From contig NZ_JQMJ01000004.1 in the NCBI RefSeq assembly GCF_000744655.1, positions 2,232,001-2,296,000 on the forward strand: 64,000 bases of DNA, given 5' to 3'. Within the stretch, counting starts at the first letter, position 1, and the number at the start of each line of letters is the position of its first letter. The position numbers and the translations under genes were made by a program. Under the pieces are notes generated by a model. That model saw nothing but the letters and a program-made list of their open reading frames with translations. It made no database searches and was not told the DNA's origin. Positions 25,461 through 35,098 of this stretch are shown here, piece after piece. Origin of the DNA: Streptacidiphilus rugosus AM-16 (lineage in GTDB: Bacteria > Actinomycetota > Actinomycetes > Streptomycetales > Streptomycetaceae).

Positions 25461-26177
25461 ATGCGTATCAGCCGTCCGGCGTCCCCCGGGATCGTGCTGC
25501 CGTCCGTCCTGGCGGTACTGGTCGTGGCGAACCTTGCCGAGAACGGACGCCTCCCCTCCCTCGGCCTGGCGGACGCCGTCCTCGCGATCGCCCTGCTCAG
25601 CGTGATCGTCCGGTGGGCCGGCGGGACCCTCGACGACGTGGGCCTGGCCCCGGACACCCTGGGCCGCGGCGCGCGGTGGGCACTGGCGATCATCGGCATC
25701 GTCGCCTCCGTCTACCTGGTCGGCGCGCTGCTGCCGTTTACCCGCGAGCTCTTCTCCGACACCAGGACCGGCCACCTCGCCGGCGGCGAGGTGGCGCTGA
25801 AGGTGTTCGTCGTCGTCCCGCTGGGCACCGTGCTGCTGGAGGAGTACGCCTTCCGCGGCGTGCTCTACGGGCTGCTCCGGCGCTACCGCGGCACGGTGAC
25901 GGCGACCGCGGTCTCCTCCGTGCTGTTCGGGCTCTGGCACGTGCTGCCCTCACTGCACCTGGCCACGCAGAAGCCGACGCTCACCGCGGTCTTCGGCCAT
26001 TCTCCGCTCGGCGCGGTCGTCGCCGACGCCGGCGCGGTGCTCTTCACCTCCGCCGCGGGCGTGCTCTTCTGCGAGCTGCGCCGCCGCAGCGGCAGTCTGC
26101 TCGCGCCGATCGGGCTGCACTGGGCGACCAACGCGCTGGGCTACCTGGCCGCCTACGCCCTGGCGCGGAGCCGGTAG
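25461..26177 (+). CDS. CPBP-family intramembrane metalloprotease (CAAX/Abi)
   Basis: 238 residues from ATG 25461. Six or seven membrane helices with the family motifs EEYAFRG (EExxxR, about residue 131), FGLWHVLP (FxxxH) and HWATNALGY (HxxxN/D), which build the zinc-independent or zinc catalytic site in the membrane. Such proteases process prenylated or membrane proteins, or protect from bacteriocins. Divergent from the APC transporter gene; followed by the membrane hydrolase gene on the same strand. Confidence 0.93.
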   Translation: MRISRPASPGIVLPSVLAVLVVANLAENGRLPSLGLADAVLAIALLSVIVRWAGGTLDDVGLAPDTLGRGARWALAIIGIVASVYLVGALLPFTRELFSDTRTGHLAGGEVALKVFVVVPLGTVLLEEYAFRGVLYGLLRRYRGTVTATAVSSVLFGLWHVLPSLHLATQKPTLTAVFGHSPLGAVVADAGAVLFTSAAGVLFCELRRRSGSLLAPIGLHWATNALGYLAAYALARSR

Positions 26178-26255
26178 CGCCCCGTGTCCGGCTGGCAGCG
26201 CGCAGGACTGCGGGCGACCATGAAGGTGCACCGTTCGATCACCTGATGGGTCGCC

Positions 26256-27977
26256 GTGGTGAAGACGCTCGACGAGGCCCAGGACCCTGGTGAAGGGCCC
26301 GGCGGGCCGGACAATCCGGAGAGGCCGAAGAAGCAGAGGAAGCGGCGCGGGGACCGGTGGTTCCGGTCGCTCACCCTCCCCGGCTGCTGGGGCGCGCTGG
26401 TGGCCTCGTGCCTGTCCTTCACCCCGTCACTGCTGCCGCGCGGCGGCGTGATCCAGGGCGTGGTGTGGGGCATCAGCGCCGTCATCGGCTACGGGATCGG
26501 AGTGCTGCTGGCGTCGATCTGGCGCGCCTTCGCCGACCGGGAGAGGCGCCCGCCCCGGTCCTGGGCCTGGCGGGCGTTCTTCGTCAGCGCGGCCGTGCTG
26601 CTGGTCGTGTTCTTCGGACTCGGACAGTACTGGCAGTACCTGATCCGCCAGATGATGGGCGTGAGCGAGTACGACGTCTGGTTGGTCGTCCTTTCGCCGC
26701 TGGTCGCGGTGGGGATGTTCTGGGTCCTGCTGCTGATCTCGCGCGGGATCAGGGGCGTGTTCCGCTGGACGGCGGATCGGCTGGGCCGGAGGTTCGGGCA
26801 GCGCGCGGCCAGGACGGTCGGCTGGATCCTGGTGGCAGGCGTGGCCTACCTGGTCGTCACCGGCCTGCTGCTGCAAGGGCTCGTCGGCCTGGCCAACGAC
26901 ATCTTCTCGGTCCGCGACGGCGCGACACCCGAGGGCGTGCACCAGCCCACCAGCGCGCTGCGCTCGGGCGGCCCGGGCTCGGTGGTGCCCTGGGACACGC
27001 TGGGACGGCAGGGCCGCGGCTTCGTCGGCACCGGCCCCTCGGAGACGGACATCGCGTCCTTCGTCCACCACCCCGCCATGGAGCCGATCCGGGTCTACGC
27101 GGGGCTCGGTTCCGCGGACGACACCGAGGCCCGCGCGCAGCTGGCGGTCCAGGACCTGGAGCGCGCGGGCGCCTTCCAGCGCAAGAGCCTGCTGGTGGTG
27201 AGCACGACCGGGAGCGGCTGGGTGGACCCGGCCTCGGTCGACTCCTTCGAATACCTGACCGGCGGCGACTCGGCGACCGTGGCGATCCAGTACTCCTACC
27301 TCCCGTCCTGGATCTCCTACCTGGTGGACCAGTCCAAGGCCAGGGAGGCCGGCCGCGATCTGTTCGACGCGGTCTACGGCGCCTGGTCGCGCCTGCCGCA
27401 GGCGGCCCGGCCCAAGCTCTACGTGGCCGGGGAGAGCCTCGGCTCCTTCGGCGGCGAGACGGCCTTCAGCGGCGAGAACGACCTGGCCAACCGGACGTCG
27501 GGCACGCTGTTCGTCGGTCCGCCCAACTTCAACACGCTGTTCCGCGAGTTCAGCGACCACCGCGACCCCGGCAGCCCGGAGATCCAGCCGGTCTACAAGG
27601 ACGGCCGGACGGTCCGCTTCACCAGCGACCCGACCGCGGGGATCCCGCCCGCCGGCCGACCCTGGAACGGCACCCGGGTGCTGTACCTGATGCACCCGTC
27701 CGACCCGATCGTGTGGTGGAGCCCGCACCTGGTCTTCAGCGAACCCGACTGGATCGCCGAGACACAGGGAGCGGACGTGCTCAAGGGCATGGTCTGGATC
27801 CCGTTCGTGACCTTCTGGCAGGTCACCGCCGACCTGCCGTTCTCCACCGGGGTGCCGGCCGGCCACGGCCACAAGTACACGGCGGAGTACGTGGACGGGT
27901 GGAACACGGTCTTGCAGCCTTCCGGCGTCTCCGCCCAGGACCTCGACAACCTGAGGAAGATCATTGCCGGCGAGTGA
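26256..27977 (+). CDS. Membrane alpha/beta-hydrolase (Rv1069c-like)
   Basis: 573 residues from GTG 26256. A basic, charged N-terminus (PKKQRKRRGDRWF), four membrane helices to about residue 215, then a catalytic domain. VAGESLGSFGGE holds the nucleophile serine in a GxSxG context; acidic and histidine partners are likely in YLMHPSDPIVWW and VPAGHGHKY. The two-part architecture is the Abhydrolase_9 family, large actinobacterial membrane esterases of unknown substrate. Its last codons overlap the TTG start of the YihY gene, so the two are coupled. Confidence 0.9.
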   Translation: MVKTLDEAQDPGEGPGGPDNPERPKKQRKRRGDRWFRSLTLPGCWGALVASCLSFTPSLLPRGGVIQGVVWGISAVIGYGIGVLLASIWRAFADRERRPPRSWAWRAFFVSAAVLLVVFFGLGQYWQYLIRQMMGVSEYDVWLVVLSPLVAVGMFWVLLLISRGIRGVFRWTADRLGRRFGQRAARTVGWILVAGVAYLVVTGLLLQGLVGLANDIFSVRDGATPEGVHQPTSALRSGGPGSVVPWDTLGRQGRGFVGTGPSETDIASFVHHPAMEPIRVYAGLGSADDTEARAQLAVQDLERAGAFQRKSLLVVSTTGSGWVDPASVDSFEYLTGGDSATVAIQYSYLPSWISYLVDQSKAREAGRDLFDAVYGAWSRLPQAARPKLYVAGESLGSFGGETAFSGENDLANRTSGTLFVGPPNFNTLFREFSDHRDPGSPEIQPVYKDGRTVRFTSDPTAGIPPAGRPWNGTRVLYLMHPSDPIVWWSPHLVFSEPDWIAETQGADVLKGMVWIPFVTFWQVTADLPFSTGVPAGHGHKYTAEYVDGWNTVLQPSGVSAQDLDNLRKIIAGE

Positions 27978-28782
27978 GCGGTGGCGTGCGAGCGGGCCGG
28001 GCCGCGTGTGGCGTGAGGCAGCGGAACTGGACCTGATGCGCCGGTCCATGGGCTTCGCCACGCAGGGCCTGATCACCCTGGCGCCGCTGCTGATCGTCGT
28101 GGCGGCGATCGACCCGTTCACGGAGAACGGGTTCGCCAGGTGGGTGACCGACGGCATGAGCCTGCCCCCGAACACCGCCGCTCCGGTCTACCGGCTTTTC
28201 GCGACCGAGCACCAGGCGGCCCGGGCCGCCGGTGCCGTCAGCCTCGCCCTGCTGGCGGCCTTCGGTCTGAGCTTCGTGGCGGACGTTCAGTCCGGCTACG
28301 AGAAGATCTGGGGGCTCTCCGCCCCGTCGTGGCGCGGACTGTGGCGGCAAGCCGTCTGGCTCGGCGCCCTGACGGCCTACGTCGGGCTCTCCGTGGAGAG
28401 CGGCGACCTGCTCCGGCACGGCCTCGGGGCCTCCGTCGAACGGATCGCCCTGTTGGGGGTGTCCGGACTGCTGTTCTTCTGGTGGGGTCAGCGGTTCCTG
28501 CTCGGCGGCCGGGTCGGCTGGCTCGCGCTGCTGCCGGGAGCGCTGGTGACGATCGTCGGTCTGGGCGGCCTGCGGATCTTCTCGTGGCTGGTGTTCGACC
28601 CGATGGTCGTCAGCAACGCGGAGGCCTACGGCGCGGTCGGCATCGTCGTCGTGGTCGAGTGCTGGCTGATCGGGGTGGGCTTCGTCTTCTTCGGCGGCGG
28701 ACTGGCGGGCCGCCTGTTCGTCGAGGCGCGCCAACGGCGGAGGGAGAGGGCCGCCGTCGGGCCGAACCCCGAGGAGTCCTAG
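27964..28782 (+). CDS. YihY/BrkB-family inner membrane protein
   Basis: 272 residues from TTG 27964, chosen because GAGGAAGA lies six bases upstream inside the preceding gene; GTG 28006 is an alternative. About six membrane helices. Motif block ELDLMRRSMGFATQGLITLAPLLIV, FVADVQSGYEKIWGLS and ECWLIGVGFVFFGG match a second copy in the window (45009-45893) almost position by position. The family was once wrongly called RNase BN; it is a membrane protein of unclear, perhaps transport, function. Confidence 0.85.
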   Translation: MPASERWRASGPGRVWREAAELDLMRRSMGFATQGLITLAPLLIVVAAIDPFTENGFARWVTDGMSLPPNTAAPVYRLFATEHQAARAAGAVSLALLAAFGLSFVADVQSGYEKIWGLSAPSWRGLWRQAVWLGALTAYVGLSVESGDLLRHGLGASVERIALLGVSGLLFFWWGQRFLLGGRVGWLALLPGALVTIVGLGGLRIFSWLVFDPMVVSNAEAYGAVGIVVVVECWLIGVGFVFFGGGLAGRLFVEARQRRRERAAVGPNPEES

Positions 28783-28794
28783 GGCCGGGGTCTG

Positions 28795-30126
28795 TCAGTC
28801 CGAGGGGGGCAGTGCGCTGCCGAGCGCCAGAGCCAGCAGACGACGCCAGTCCAGCGGGCCGCCCGGGGCCGCGGGCACGCCAGGGCGTCGCCTGGGGACC
28901 ACCACCCGCAGCGCGCCGGGACGGACCGCGCAGGTGACCGGCGTCGGCAGGTTCAGCGCCTCGCCGTCCACCCCGACCGGGATGGTCGGGGCCTGCGCGT
29001 CGACGGTGACCTGCCGCGCGGTCGTGACGGTCAGTCCGGCCGCCCGGCTGCCCAGCACCGCCACCTGCGCCGCCTGGGCGGCGTTCGCCACGCGCACCGA
29101 GACGACGCCGAGGGTGCCGAGGTCGAGCCGTGGCCGACGGGCGCCGCCACCCAGCGGCTGGGCGCCGGCGTACGGGTTGTTGCTCACCAGCAGGGCCTGC
29201 GGAGCGGTCAGCCGGGTGTCGTCCGCACGCGCGTCGAGCTGCGCGCCGGAGTAGCCGAGCAGCAGGTCGGGCAGGGCGTCGAGGGCCGTGCTCGTCTTGG
29301 CGTCGCGGTACTCGGGGCTCTGCACGATCTGCGCGTACACCCCGAAGGAGACGGTGTTGACGAACGGTCGGCCGCTCACCGTCCCCAGGTCGACCAGCAG
29401 TTCCTCTCCGTCGGTCAGCGCGTCCAGGGTGAGCGAGGGGTCCGCGCGGTCCAGGCCGAGGTCCATGGCGAAGTGGTTCCTGGTGCCTGCGGGAAGCACC
29501 AGGAACGGCAGCCCGTGCTCGGCGGCCACGGCGGCCACCAGCGCCTGGGTGCCGTCGCCGCCCGCCACCCCGAGCAGGTCGGCGCCCCCGGCCACGGCCC
29601 CGCGGGCGAGCTCGGTGACGTCGGTGTGTCCGCCCGCTGAGGTGTCCAGCAGCAGCACCCTGGCGCCCAGCCTCTCGGCCTTCTCGACCAGGCCGAACCG
29701 GCCCACCTTGCCGCCGCCGGAGCGCGGGTTCATGATCAGCACGGGGTGCTTCGCCGGGAGGTGGCGGACCGCGCGCATACCGGCCGGCGGCCGCACCGTC
29801 CGCAGCGCGGACCGGGCGCAGACCGCCGCGAGGCCCCACAGGACCACGGCGGCCAGGGCCTCCCCCCACAACCCCTTGACGGTGTAGGCGACCAGGACCA
29901 GGGCGAGCGCGGCCAGGGCGAGCACGGCGCCGGTCCAGCGTGCCGCACCCCGGTGGGCCACCACCAGCCACACCCCGGCGGCCGTCCCGGCCAGGCCGCA
30001 CAGTCCGAGCAGCAGGATCAGCAGGCCGCCCCGCCCGGTCGTCGCGACCAGCACGACGACGGCCGCCAGACCGGCCAGCAACGCGGCCCAGGCCAGCAGC
30101 CGGGCGCGCGAACGAACCGACACCAT
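28795..30126 (-). CDS. Diacylglycerol/sphingosine kinase-family lipid kinase
   Basis: 443 residues from ATG 30126 with GAAGAAGG nearby. Three to four N-terminal membrane helices (to about 110) precede a DAGK catalytic domain: PVLIMNPRSGGGKVGRFGLVEKA, GVAGGDGTQALVAAVA (ATP-binding GGDGT) and LPAGTRNHFAMDLGLDR, followed by the C-terminal beta-domain NPYAGAQPLGGG and GVDGEALNLPTPV. It would phosphorylate a lipid hydroxyl with ATP at the membrane. Convergent with the YihY gene; divergent from SulP. Confidence 0.92.
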   Translation of the reverse strand: MVSVRSRARLLAWAALLAGLAAVVVLVATTGRGGLLILLLGLCGLAGTAAGVWLVVAHRGAARWTGAVLALAALALVLVAYTVKGLWGEALAAVVLWGLAAVCARSALRTVRPPAGMRAVRHLPAKHPVLIMNPRSGGGKVGRFGLVEKAERLGARVLLLDTSAGGHTDVTELARGAVAGGADLLGVAGGDGTQALVAAVAAEHGLPFLVLPAGTRNHFAMDLGLDRADPSLTLDALTDGEELLVDLGTVSGRPFVNTVSFGVYAQIVQSPEYRDAKTSTALDALPDLLLGYSGAQLDARADDTRLTAPQALLVSNNPYAGAQPLGGGARRPRLDLGTLGVVSVRVANAAQAAQVAVLGSRAAGLTVTTARQVTVDAQAPTIPVGVDGEALNLPTPVTCAVRPGALRVVVPRRRPGVPAAPGGPLDWRRLLALALGSALPPSD

Positions 30127-30378
30127 CCGGAGCACCTTCTTCCCCTTATACCGTGATGATGACCCCCAGGTACGGCCCCCGCCACAGAGAAATGTGCGCC
30201 AGGAACTCCGGTCGGCTGCGTCGGGGGCGCCGGGCGTCGCACGCGGTCGGGCGCTCCGGGCGGAGCCGTGACGCGCGCACGTGTCCGAGCAGCCCGGCGG
30301 GCCCGGGCGCCCCGGCCGGTCGAAGCGCCGGGACGCCCCTGGCGAGGCATCATGAGGGAGCGCGACGGGAGGTGCTCC

Positions 30379-32115
30379 ATGTCTGTCGACGGCTCGGCCG
30401 ACGGGTGGCGACGTGTGGTGCCGTCCCTGCCGGGGCTCGGGACCCTCCGCCGCTACCGGCGGGACTGGCTGCGCGGCGACCTGCTCGCCGGCGCGACCGT
30501 CGCGGCCTACCTCGTGCCCCAGGTCATGGCCTACGGAAGCGTCGCCGGCCTGCAGCCGGTCACCGGCCTGTGGGCCATCCTCCCGGCGATCGTGCTCTAC
30601 GCCCTCTTCGGCTCCTCGCGGCTGCTGTCGGTCGGCCCCGAGTCGACGACCGCCCTGATGACCGCGACCGTGGTCGGACCGCTGGCCGGCGGGGACGCCG
30701 GCCGGTACGCGGCCCTGGCGGCGACCCTGGCCGTGGTGGTCGGCCTGCTGTGCGTGGTGGCCTGGCTGGCCAGGCTCGGCTTCGTCGCGGACCTGCTCTC
30801 CCGCCCGGTGCTGATCGGCTATCTCGCCGGGGTGGCACTGATCATGATCGTGGATCAGCTGTCCAAGCTGACCGGGATCGACGTGCGCGGGGAGGGCTTC
30901 TTCCCGCAGCTCAAGTCCTTCGCCTCGGACATCACCGAGGCCCACCTGCCCACCGTGCTGTTCAGCATCGGCACGCTGCTCTTCCTGCTCCTGGTGGCGA
31001 AGTTCCTGCCGCGACTGCCGGGACCGCTGCTGGCCGTCGTGCTGGGCACCGCGATCTCGGCCGCCTTCTCGCTCAAGGACCACGGCATCGCGGTGATCGG
31101 CGACATCCCGGCCGGGCTGCCGCGCCCCAAGCTGCCGGAGCTGGGCGAGCTGCACCGGCTGGCGCTGCCGGCGACGGGCATCCTGCTGGTCGGCTACACC
31201 GACTTCATCCTCACCGGGCGTGCCTTCGCCAAGCGCGGCGACAAGCCCCGGCTGGACGCCAACCAGGAACTCCTGGCCCTCGGCGCGGTGAACATCGGGG
31301 CGGGCTTCTTCCAGGGCTTCCCGGTCAGCAGCAGCGCCAGCCGGACCGCCATCGGCGAGTCGACGGGCGCGAAGAGCCAGGTCTACACGCTCGCGGCCGG
31401 CCTCGGCGTGGTCGCCGTGCTGCTGTTCCTCAGCCCGCTGCTGCACGACACCCCCGACGCGGTGCTTGGCGCGCTGGTGGTGTTCGCCGCGATCCGGATG
31501 ATCGACCTGGCCGGCTTCAGGAAACTCGCGTCCTTCCGCCGCGGCGAACTGCTGCTGGCGCTCGCCTGCCTGGTCGGCGTGCTGGCCCTGGACATCCTCT
31601 ACGGCGTGCTGGTCGCGGTGGGCCTGTCGGTGGTGGAGCTGCTCAGCCGGGTCGCCCGGCCGCACGACGCCGTGCTCGGCGAGGTGCCCGGCGTGGCGGG
31701 CATGCACGACGTCGACGACTACCCGCAGGCCAGGACGGTCCCCGGCCTGCTGGTCTACCGCTACGACTCCCCCCTGTTCTTCGCCAACGCGGAGGACTTC
31801 CGCCACCGTGCGCTGGACGCCGTGGAGGACGAGCCAGGACCGGTGTCCTGGTTCGTCCTCAACACCGAGGCCAACGTCGAGGTGGACATCACCGCGCTGG
31901 ACTCCGTGGACGCCCTGCGGCAGGAGCTGGAGGAGCGCGGGATCGTCTTCGCCCTGGCCAGGGTCAAGCAGGACCTGCTCGACGATCTCGACGCCTACGG
32001 CCTGAGCGAGTCCGTCGGCGCGGACCGGATCTTTCCCACGCTGCCCACCGCGGTGGACGCCTACCGCGCCTGGGCGCGCGGGAAGGGCATCGAGGACGGC
32101 GCCGCGTCGGAGTGA
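30379..32115 (+). CDS. SulP-family anion transporter with STAS domain
   Basis: 578 residues from ATG 30379 with GGGAGG six bases upstream. Membrane domain with about 10-12 helices: AGATVAAYLVPQVMAYGSVAG and SVGPESTTALM are the SulP signatures, and PVSSSASRTAIGESTGAKSQ is the conserved loop lining the anion path. The C-terminal STAS domain (about 450-570, LLVYRYDSPLFFANAEDF...ALDSVDALRQEL) is usually regulatory. Likely transports sulfate, bicarbonate or another anion. Lies between the lipid kinase and the P-type ATPase operon. Confidence 0.95.
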   Translation: MSVDGSADGWRRVVPSLPGLGTLRRYRRDWLRGDLLAGATVAAYLVPQVMAYGSVAGLQPVTGLWAILPAIVLYALFGSSRLLSVGPESTTALMTATVVGPLAGGDAGRYAALAATLAVVVGLLCVVAWLARLGFVADLLSRPVLIGYLAGVALIMIVDQLSKLTGIDVRGEGFFPQLKSFASDITEAHLPTVLFSIGTLLFLLLVAKFLPRLPGPLLAVVLGTAISAAFSLKDHGIAVIGDIPAGLPRPKLPELGELHRLALPATGILLVGYTDFILTGRAFAKRGDKPRLDANQELLALGAVNIGAGFFQGFPVSSSASRTAIGESTGAKSQVYTLAAGLGVVAVLLFLSPLLHDTPDAVLGALVVFAAIRMIDLAGFRKLASFRRGELLLALACLVGVLALDILYGVLVAVGLSVVELLSRVARPHDAVLGEVPGVAGMHDVDDYPQARTVPGLLVYRYDSPLFFANAEDFRHRALDAVEDEPGPVSWFVLNTEANVEVDITALDSVDALRQELEERGIVFALARVKQDLLDDLDAYGLSESVGADRIFPTLPTAVDAYRAWARGKGIEDGAASE

Positions 32116-32136
32116 TCCCTCGCCCGTGATCCGGGG

Positions 32137-32373
32137 TCAGCCCTCGGCCGGGGCGGACGTCCTGATGACCTCGGCCGCCACGCGCTCCACCAGGATCGGG
32201 ACGAAGGTGCGGATCCTGCTGCCGTCGAAACGACGGCGGGCCGCGTCCCAGGCGCGGTCCACCGCCTCCGGGCCGACGGCCCCGTCGAAGTCGCGGTGCA
32301 GCCGCGCCCGCACCACCTCCAGCGCCGCGCCCTCCTGGCTCTCGTGCATGTCGTCGACCACCAGCTCAGTCAC
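32137..32373 (-). CDS. Three-helix bundle dimerisation domain protein (78 aa)
   Basis: 78 residues from ATG 32373, starting 1 bp after the ATPase gene stop. The pattern VVRARLHRDFDGAVGPEAV, DAARRRFDGSRIRTFVPILVERVA matches the small 'three-helix bundle dimerization domain' family found as free proteins or N-terminal parts of regulators and arsenical proteins in actinobacteria. No catalytic residues. Probably the last gene of the PPK2-ATPase transcript, perhaps a modulator of a partner protein. Confidence 0.75.
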   Translation of the reverse strand: MTELVVDDMHESQEGAALEVVRARLHRDFDGAVGPEAVDRAWDAARRRFDGSRIRTFVPILVERVAAEVIRTSAPAEG

Positions 32374-32374
32374 T

Positions 32375-35098
32375 TCACACCAGGTCTCTCCGCCCCGAAC
32401 GGCGGGCCAGGAACTTGCCGGACTCCCACGCCAGCAGCAGTGCCACGGCGGCGAGGAGCGCCCAGCCGAACTGCCGGGCGTTGATGTCGGTGGTGCCGAG
32501 GATGCGGTGGAACGCGTCCATCTGGGTGACCAGGACAGCGAGGACGAACTCGCCCAGGGCGGCCAGGTTCATCTGCTTGCTGTCGAAGGTGCTGACCCGC
32601 AGCACCGACTCGCGCTCGCTGCGGCACTCGAAGGCGGCCACGATCAGGCAGAGCGCGAAGGCGGTGAAGGCGATGGAGTTGCCGATGCGCTCGTCGCCGT
32701 AGTGGACCTGGCCCAGCTTGATCAGCGCGAGCAGCAGGACGGTCACCGCCAGCCCGGCGAGTCCGACGGTCACGACGACCGGCCTGGTCAGCACGGACTC
32801 GCCGCGCGGACGGGGCACCCGGCGCATCAGTCCGGTGCTCTCCTGGTCGAAGCCCAGGGCGAAGCCGAACGGGGCGTTGACGACGAAGTGGACCCACAGG
32901 ACCTGGGCCGGGGTGAAGGGTTCACCGGCGGCGATGTTGAAGAGGGTGGCGCCGAGGAAGGTCAGCACGAAGGTCACCAGCAGCACCAGCACGAAGCGGA
33001 TGTACTTGGTGAGGTTGTCGTAGAGCTTCCTGCCCTCCTCCACCGCGTAGACGATGGTGGCGAAGTTGTCGTCGGCGAGGACCATCCGGCTGGCGTTCTT
33101 GGCCACGTCGGTGCCGCTGCCCATGGCGATGCCGATGTCGGCGGCCTTGATGGCCGGGGCGTCGTTGACACCGTCGCCGGTCATCGCGACCACGTCGCCC
33201 TTCCGCTTCAGCGTCTCGGCGAGCAGCACCTTGTGTTCGGGGGCGACCCGGCCGACCACGCCGATCGCGTCGATCCGGTCCAGGCGCTCCTGCTCGGACA
33301 GCGCGGCGAACTCGGCGCCCAGCAGCGCCTCCCCCTCGATGCCGAGCTGGCGGGCGATGGCGGCGCCGGTGGTGACGTCGTCGCCGGTGACCATCCGGAC
33401 GCGGATGTGGGCGTCCTTCGCGCTGGCGACGGCGGCCTTCGACTCCTCGCGCGGCGGGTCGACCATCGCGACCAGGCTGGTGATGCGCAGGTCGGTGACG
33501 TGCGCCAGCAGGTCGCCCTCCGGGTCGAAGTCGGCCGGGTCCAGGTCCCGGTAGGCCGCGGCCATCACCCGCAGTCCCTCGCCGCCCATCCGCTCGGTCT
33601 GCGCCTGGGCGCGGCCGCTGAGGTCCGCGTCCCAGGGGACGCCGGCCCCGTCCGCCAGCGCGGTGGTGACCCGGCCCATGACGGCCGGCGCGGCGCCCTT
33701 CACGAAGCAGCGCACCACCGGCCGGCCGGCCGCGTCCTCGGCTCGGTTGAAGCTGGCCATCAGTTTGTAGTCCGGGTCGAAGGGCAGGGTCGCCAGCCGG
33801 GGGTAGCGCTCGCGGCTGCCCTCGATGTCCAGGCCGGCCTTGTGCCCGAGGACCAGCAGCGCGCCCTCGGTCGGGTCGCCCACGACCTCGCCGTCCACCA
33901 GCTTGGCGTCGTTGGCGATCAGGTAGGGCAGGACGGCGGACTCGACGCTCCGGGAGGAGCCCGCGGCGTGGTGGACCTGTCCTTCCAGGCGGTAGCCGGT
34001 GCCGGAGACGGTGTAGCGGTCGGTGGGACTGAGCACCTCGACGACCGTCATCTGGTTCATCGTCAGGGTGCCGGTCTTGTCCGAGTTGATGGCGGAGGTG
34101 AAGCCGAGGGTCTCGACCGACGGCAGCTCCTTCACGATCGCGTGACGCTTGGCCAGGTTGAGGCTGCCGACGGAGAGGATGACCTGACTGACCGTCGGCA
34201 GCGCCTCCGGGATCGCGGCGATCGCCAGCGAGACGGCGCTGACGAAGAGCGCGTCCCACGCCTGGTCCCGGCTGCGGCCGAGGGCGAACATCACGATCAT
34301 GGTCAGGCCGGCCGCCGCGGCGATCCACAGCGTCAGGGTGTTCAGCTCACGGGTGAGCGGCGACTGCTCCGACTCGGTGGCCGACAACATCCCCGAGATC
34401 TTTCCGAGTTCGGTGCCGGAGCCGGTCGCGGTCACCACCAGCAGTCCGCTGCCGTGGGTGACCGGCGTGTTCATGAAGGCCATGTTGGCCTGCTCGCCGG
34501 GGGAGAGCCGGGTGCCGGTCAGCGTCGTCGTCTCCTTCGACGCGGGGACGCTCTCCCCCGTCAGCGCCGACTCGTCGATCTGCAGGGCGTTGGCCGCCAC
34601 GATCCGGCCGTCCGCGGGGACCTCGTCGCCCGCCGAGATCAGCACGACGTCGCCCACGACCAGCTGCTCGGCCGGGAGTTCCGTCTCCACCCCGTCGCGC
34701 CGGACCCTGGCCGTCGCCTCCATCATCGACTTGAGCGCGTTCATCGCGCTCTCCGCCTTGCCCTCCTGGCGCAGTCCGGTGACGGCGTTGAAGAGCGTCA
34801 GGGCGATCAGCAGGATGCCGGTGCTCCACTCCTTGATCGCGAGGGAGACCACCGCCGCCGCGACCAGGATGATCTGCATGTAGCTGCGGTACTGGTCCAG
34901 AAAGCGCAGCCAGTCGGGGCGCGGCTTCTCCTCGGGCAGCGCGTTCGGCCCGTCGGCGGCGAGCAGTTCGGCCGCCCTGGCCCCGCTGAGCCCGGTCGCC
35001 GGATCCGTTCCCAGCCGGATGGCCACCTCCTGCGCGGTCCGGGCGTACCAGGGCGACGCGTCGACGTCCGGCGCTGCGCCGGCGGCCTGCTCAGCCAT
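32375..35098 (-). CDS. P-type ATPase, Ca2+/cation-transporting type II
   Basis: 907 residues from ATG 35098 (GGAG eight bases upstream; GTG 35107 also open). N-terminal cation-ATPase domain, actuator with ALTGESVPA, membrane helix M4 with AIPEALPTV (ion site), phosphorylation loop NSDKTGTLTMNQM (Asp is phosphorylated), nucleotide domain, hinge GDGVNDAPAIKAADIGIAMG, and a six-helix C-terminal region. This group moves Ca2+ or related cations out of the cell, as CtpF does in the DosR regulon of M. tuberculosis. The start overlaps the PPK2 stop by 8 bp. Promoter likely far upstream with SHOCT and PPK2 genes. Confidence 0.95.
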   Translation of the reverse strand: MAEQAAGAAPDVDASPWYARTAQEVAIRLGTDPATGLSGARAAELLAADGPNALPEEKPRPDWLRFLDQYRSYMQIILVAAAVVSLAIKEWSTGILLIALTLFNAVTGLRQEGKAESAMNALKSMMEATARVRRDGVETELPAEQLVVGDVVLISAGDEVPADGRIVAANALQIDESALTGESVPASKETTTLTGTRLSPGEQANMAFMNTPVTHGSGLLVVTATGSGTELGKISGMLSATESEQSPLTRELNTLTLWIAAAAGLTMIVMFALGRSRDQAWDALFVSAVSLAIAAIPEALPTVSQVILSVGSLNLAKRHAIVKELPSVETLGFTSAINSDKTGTLTMNQMTVVEVLSPTDRYTVSGTGYRLEGQVHHAAGSSRSVESAVLPYLIANDAKLVDGEVVGDPTEGALLVLGHKAGLDIEGSRERYPRLATLPFDPDYKLMASFNRAEDAAGRPVVRCFVKGAAPAVMGRVTTALADGAGVPWDADLSGRAQAQTERMGGEGLRVMAAAYRDLDPADFDPEGDLLAHVTDLRITSLVAMVDPPREESKAAVASAKDAHIRVRMVTGDDVTTGAAIARQLGIEGEALLGAEFAALSEQERLDRIDAIGVVGRVAPEHKVLLAETLKRKGDVVAMTGDGVNDAPAIKAADIGIAMGSGTDVAKNASRMVLADDNFATIVYAVEEGRKLYDNLTKYIRFVLVLLVTFVLTFLGATLFNIAAGEPFTPAQVLWVHFVVNAPFGFALGFDQESTGLMRRVPRPRGESVLTRPVVVTVGLAGLAVTVLLLALIKLGQVHYGDERIGNSIAFTAFALCLIVAAFECRSERESVLRVSTFDSKQMNLAALGEFVLAVLVTQMDAFHRILGTTDINARQFGWALLAAVALLLAWESGKFLARRSGRRDLV

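Noticed and set aside
26239-26255. TCACC-N7-TCGCC before the membrane hydrolase gene
   Set aside because: Only the left half fits the palindrome and the spacing to the start codon leaves no room for a promoter.
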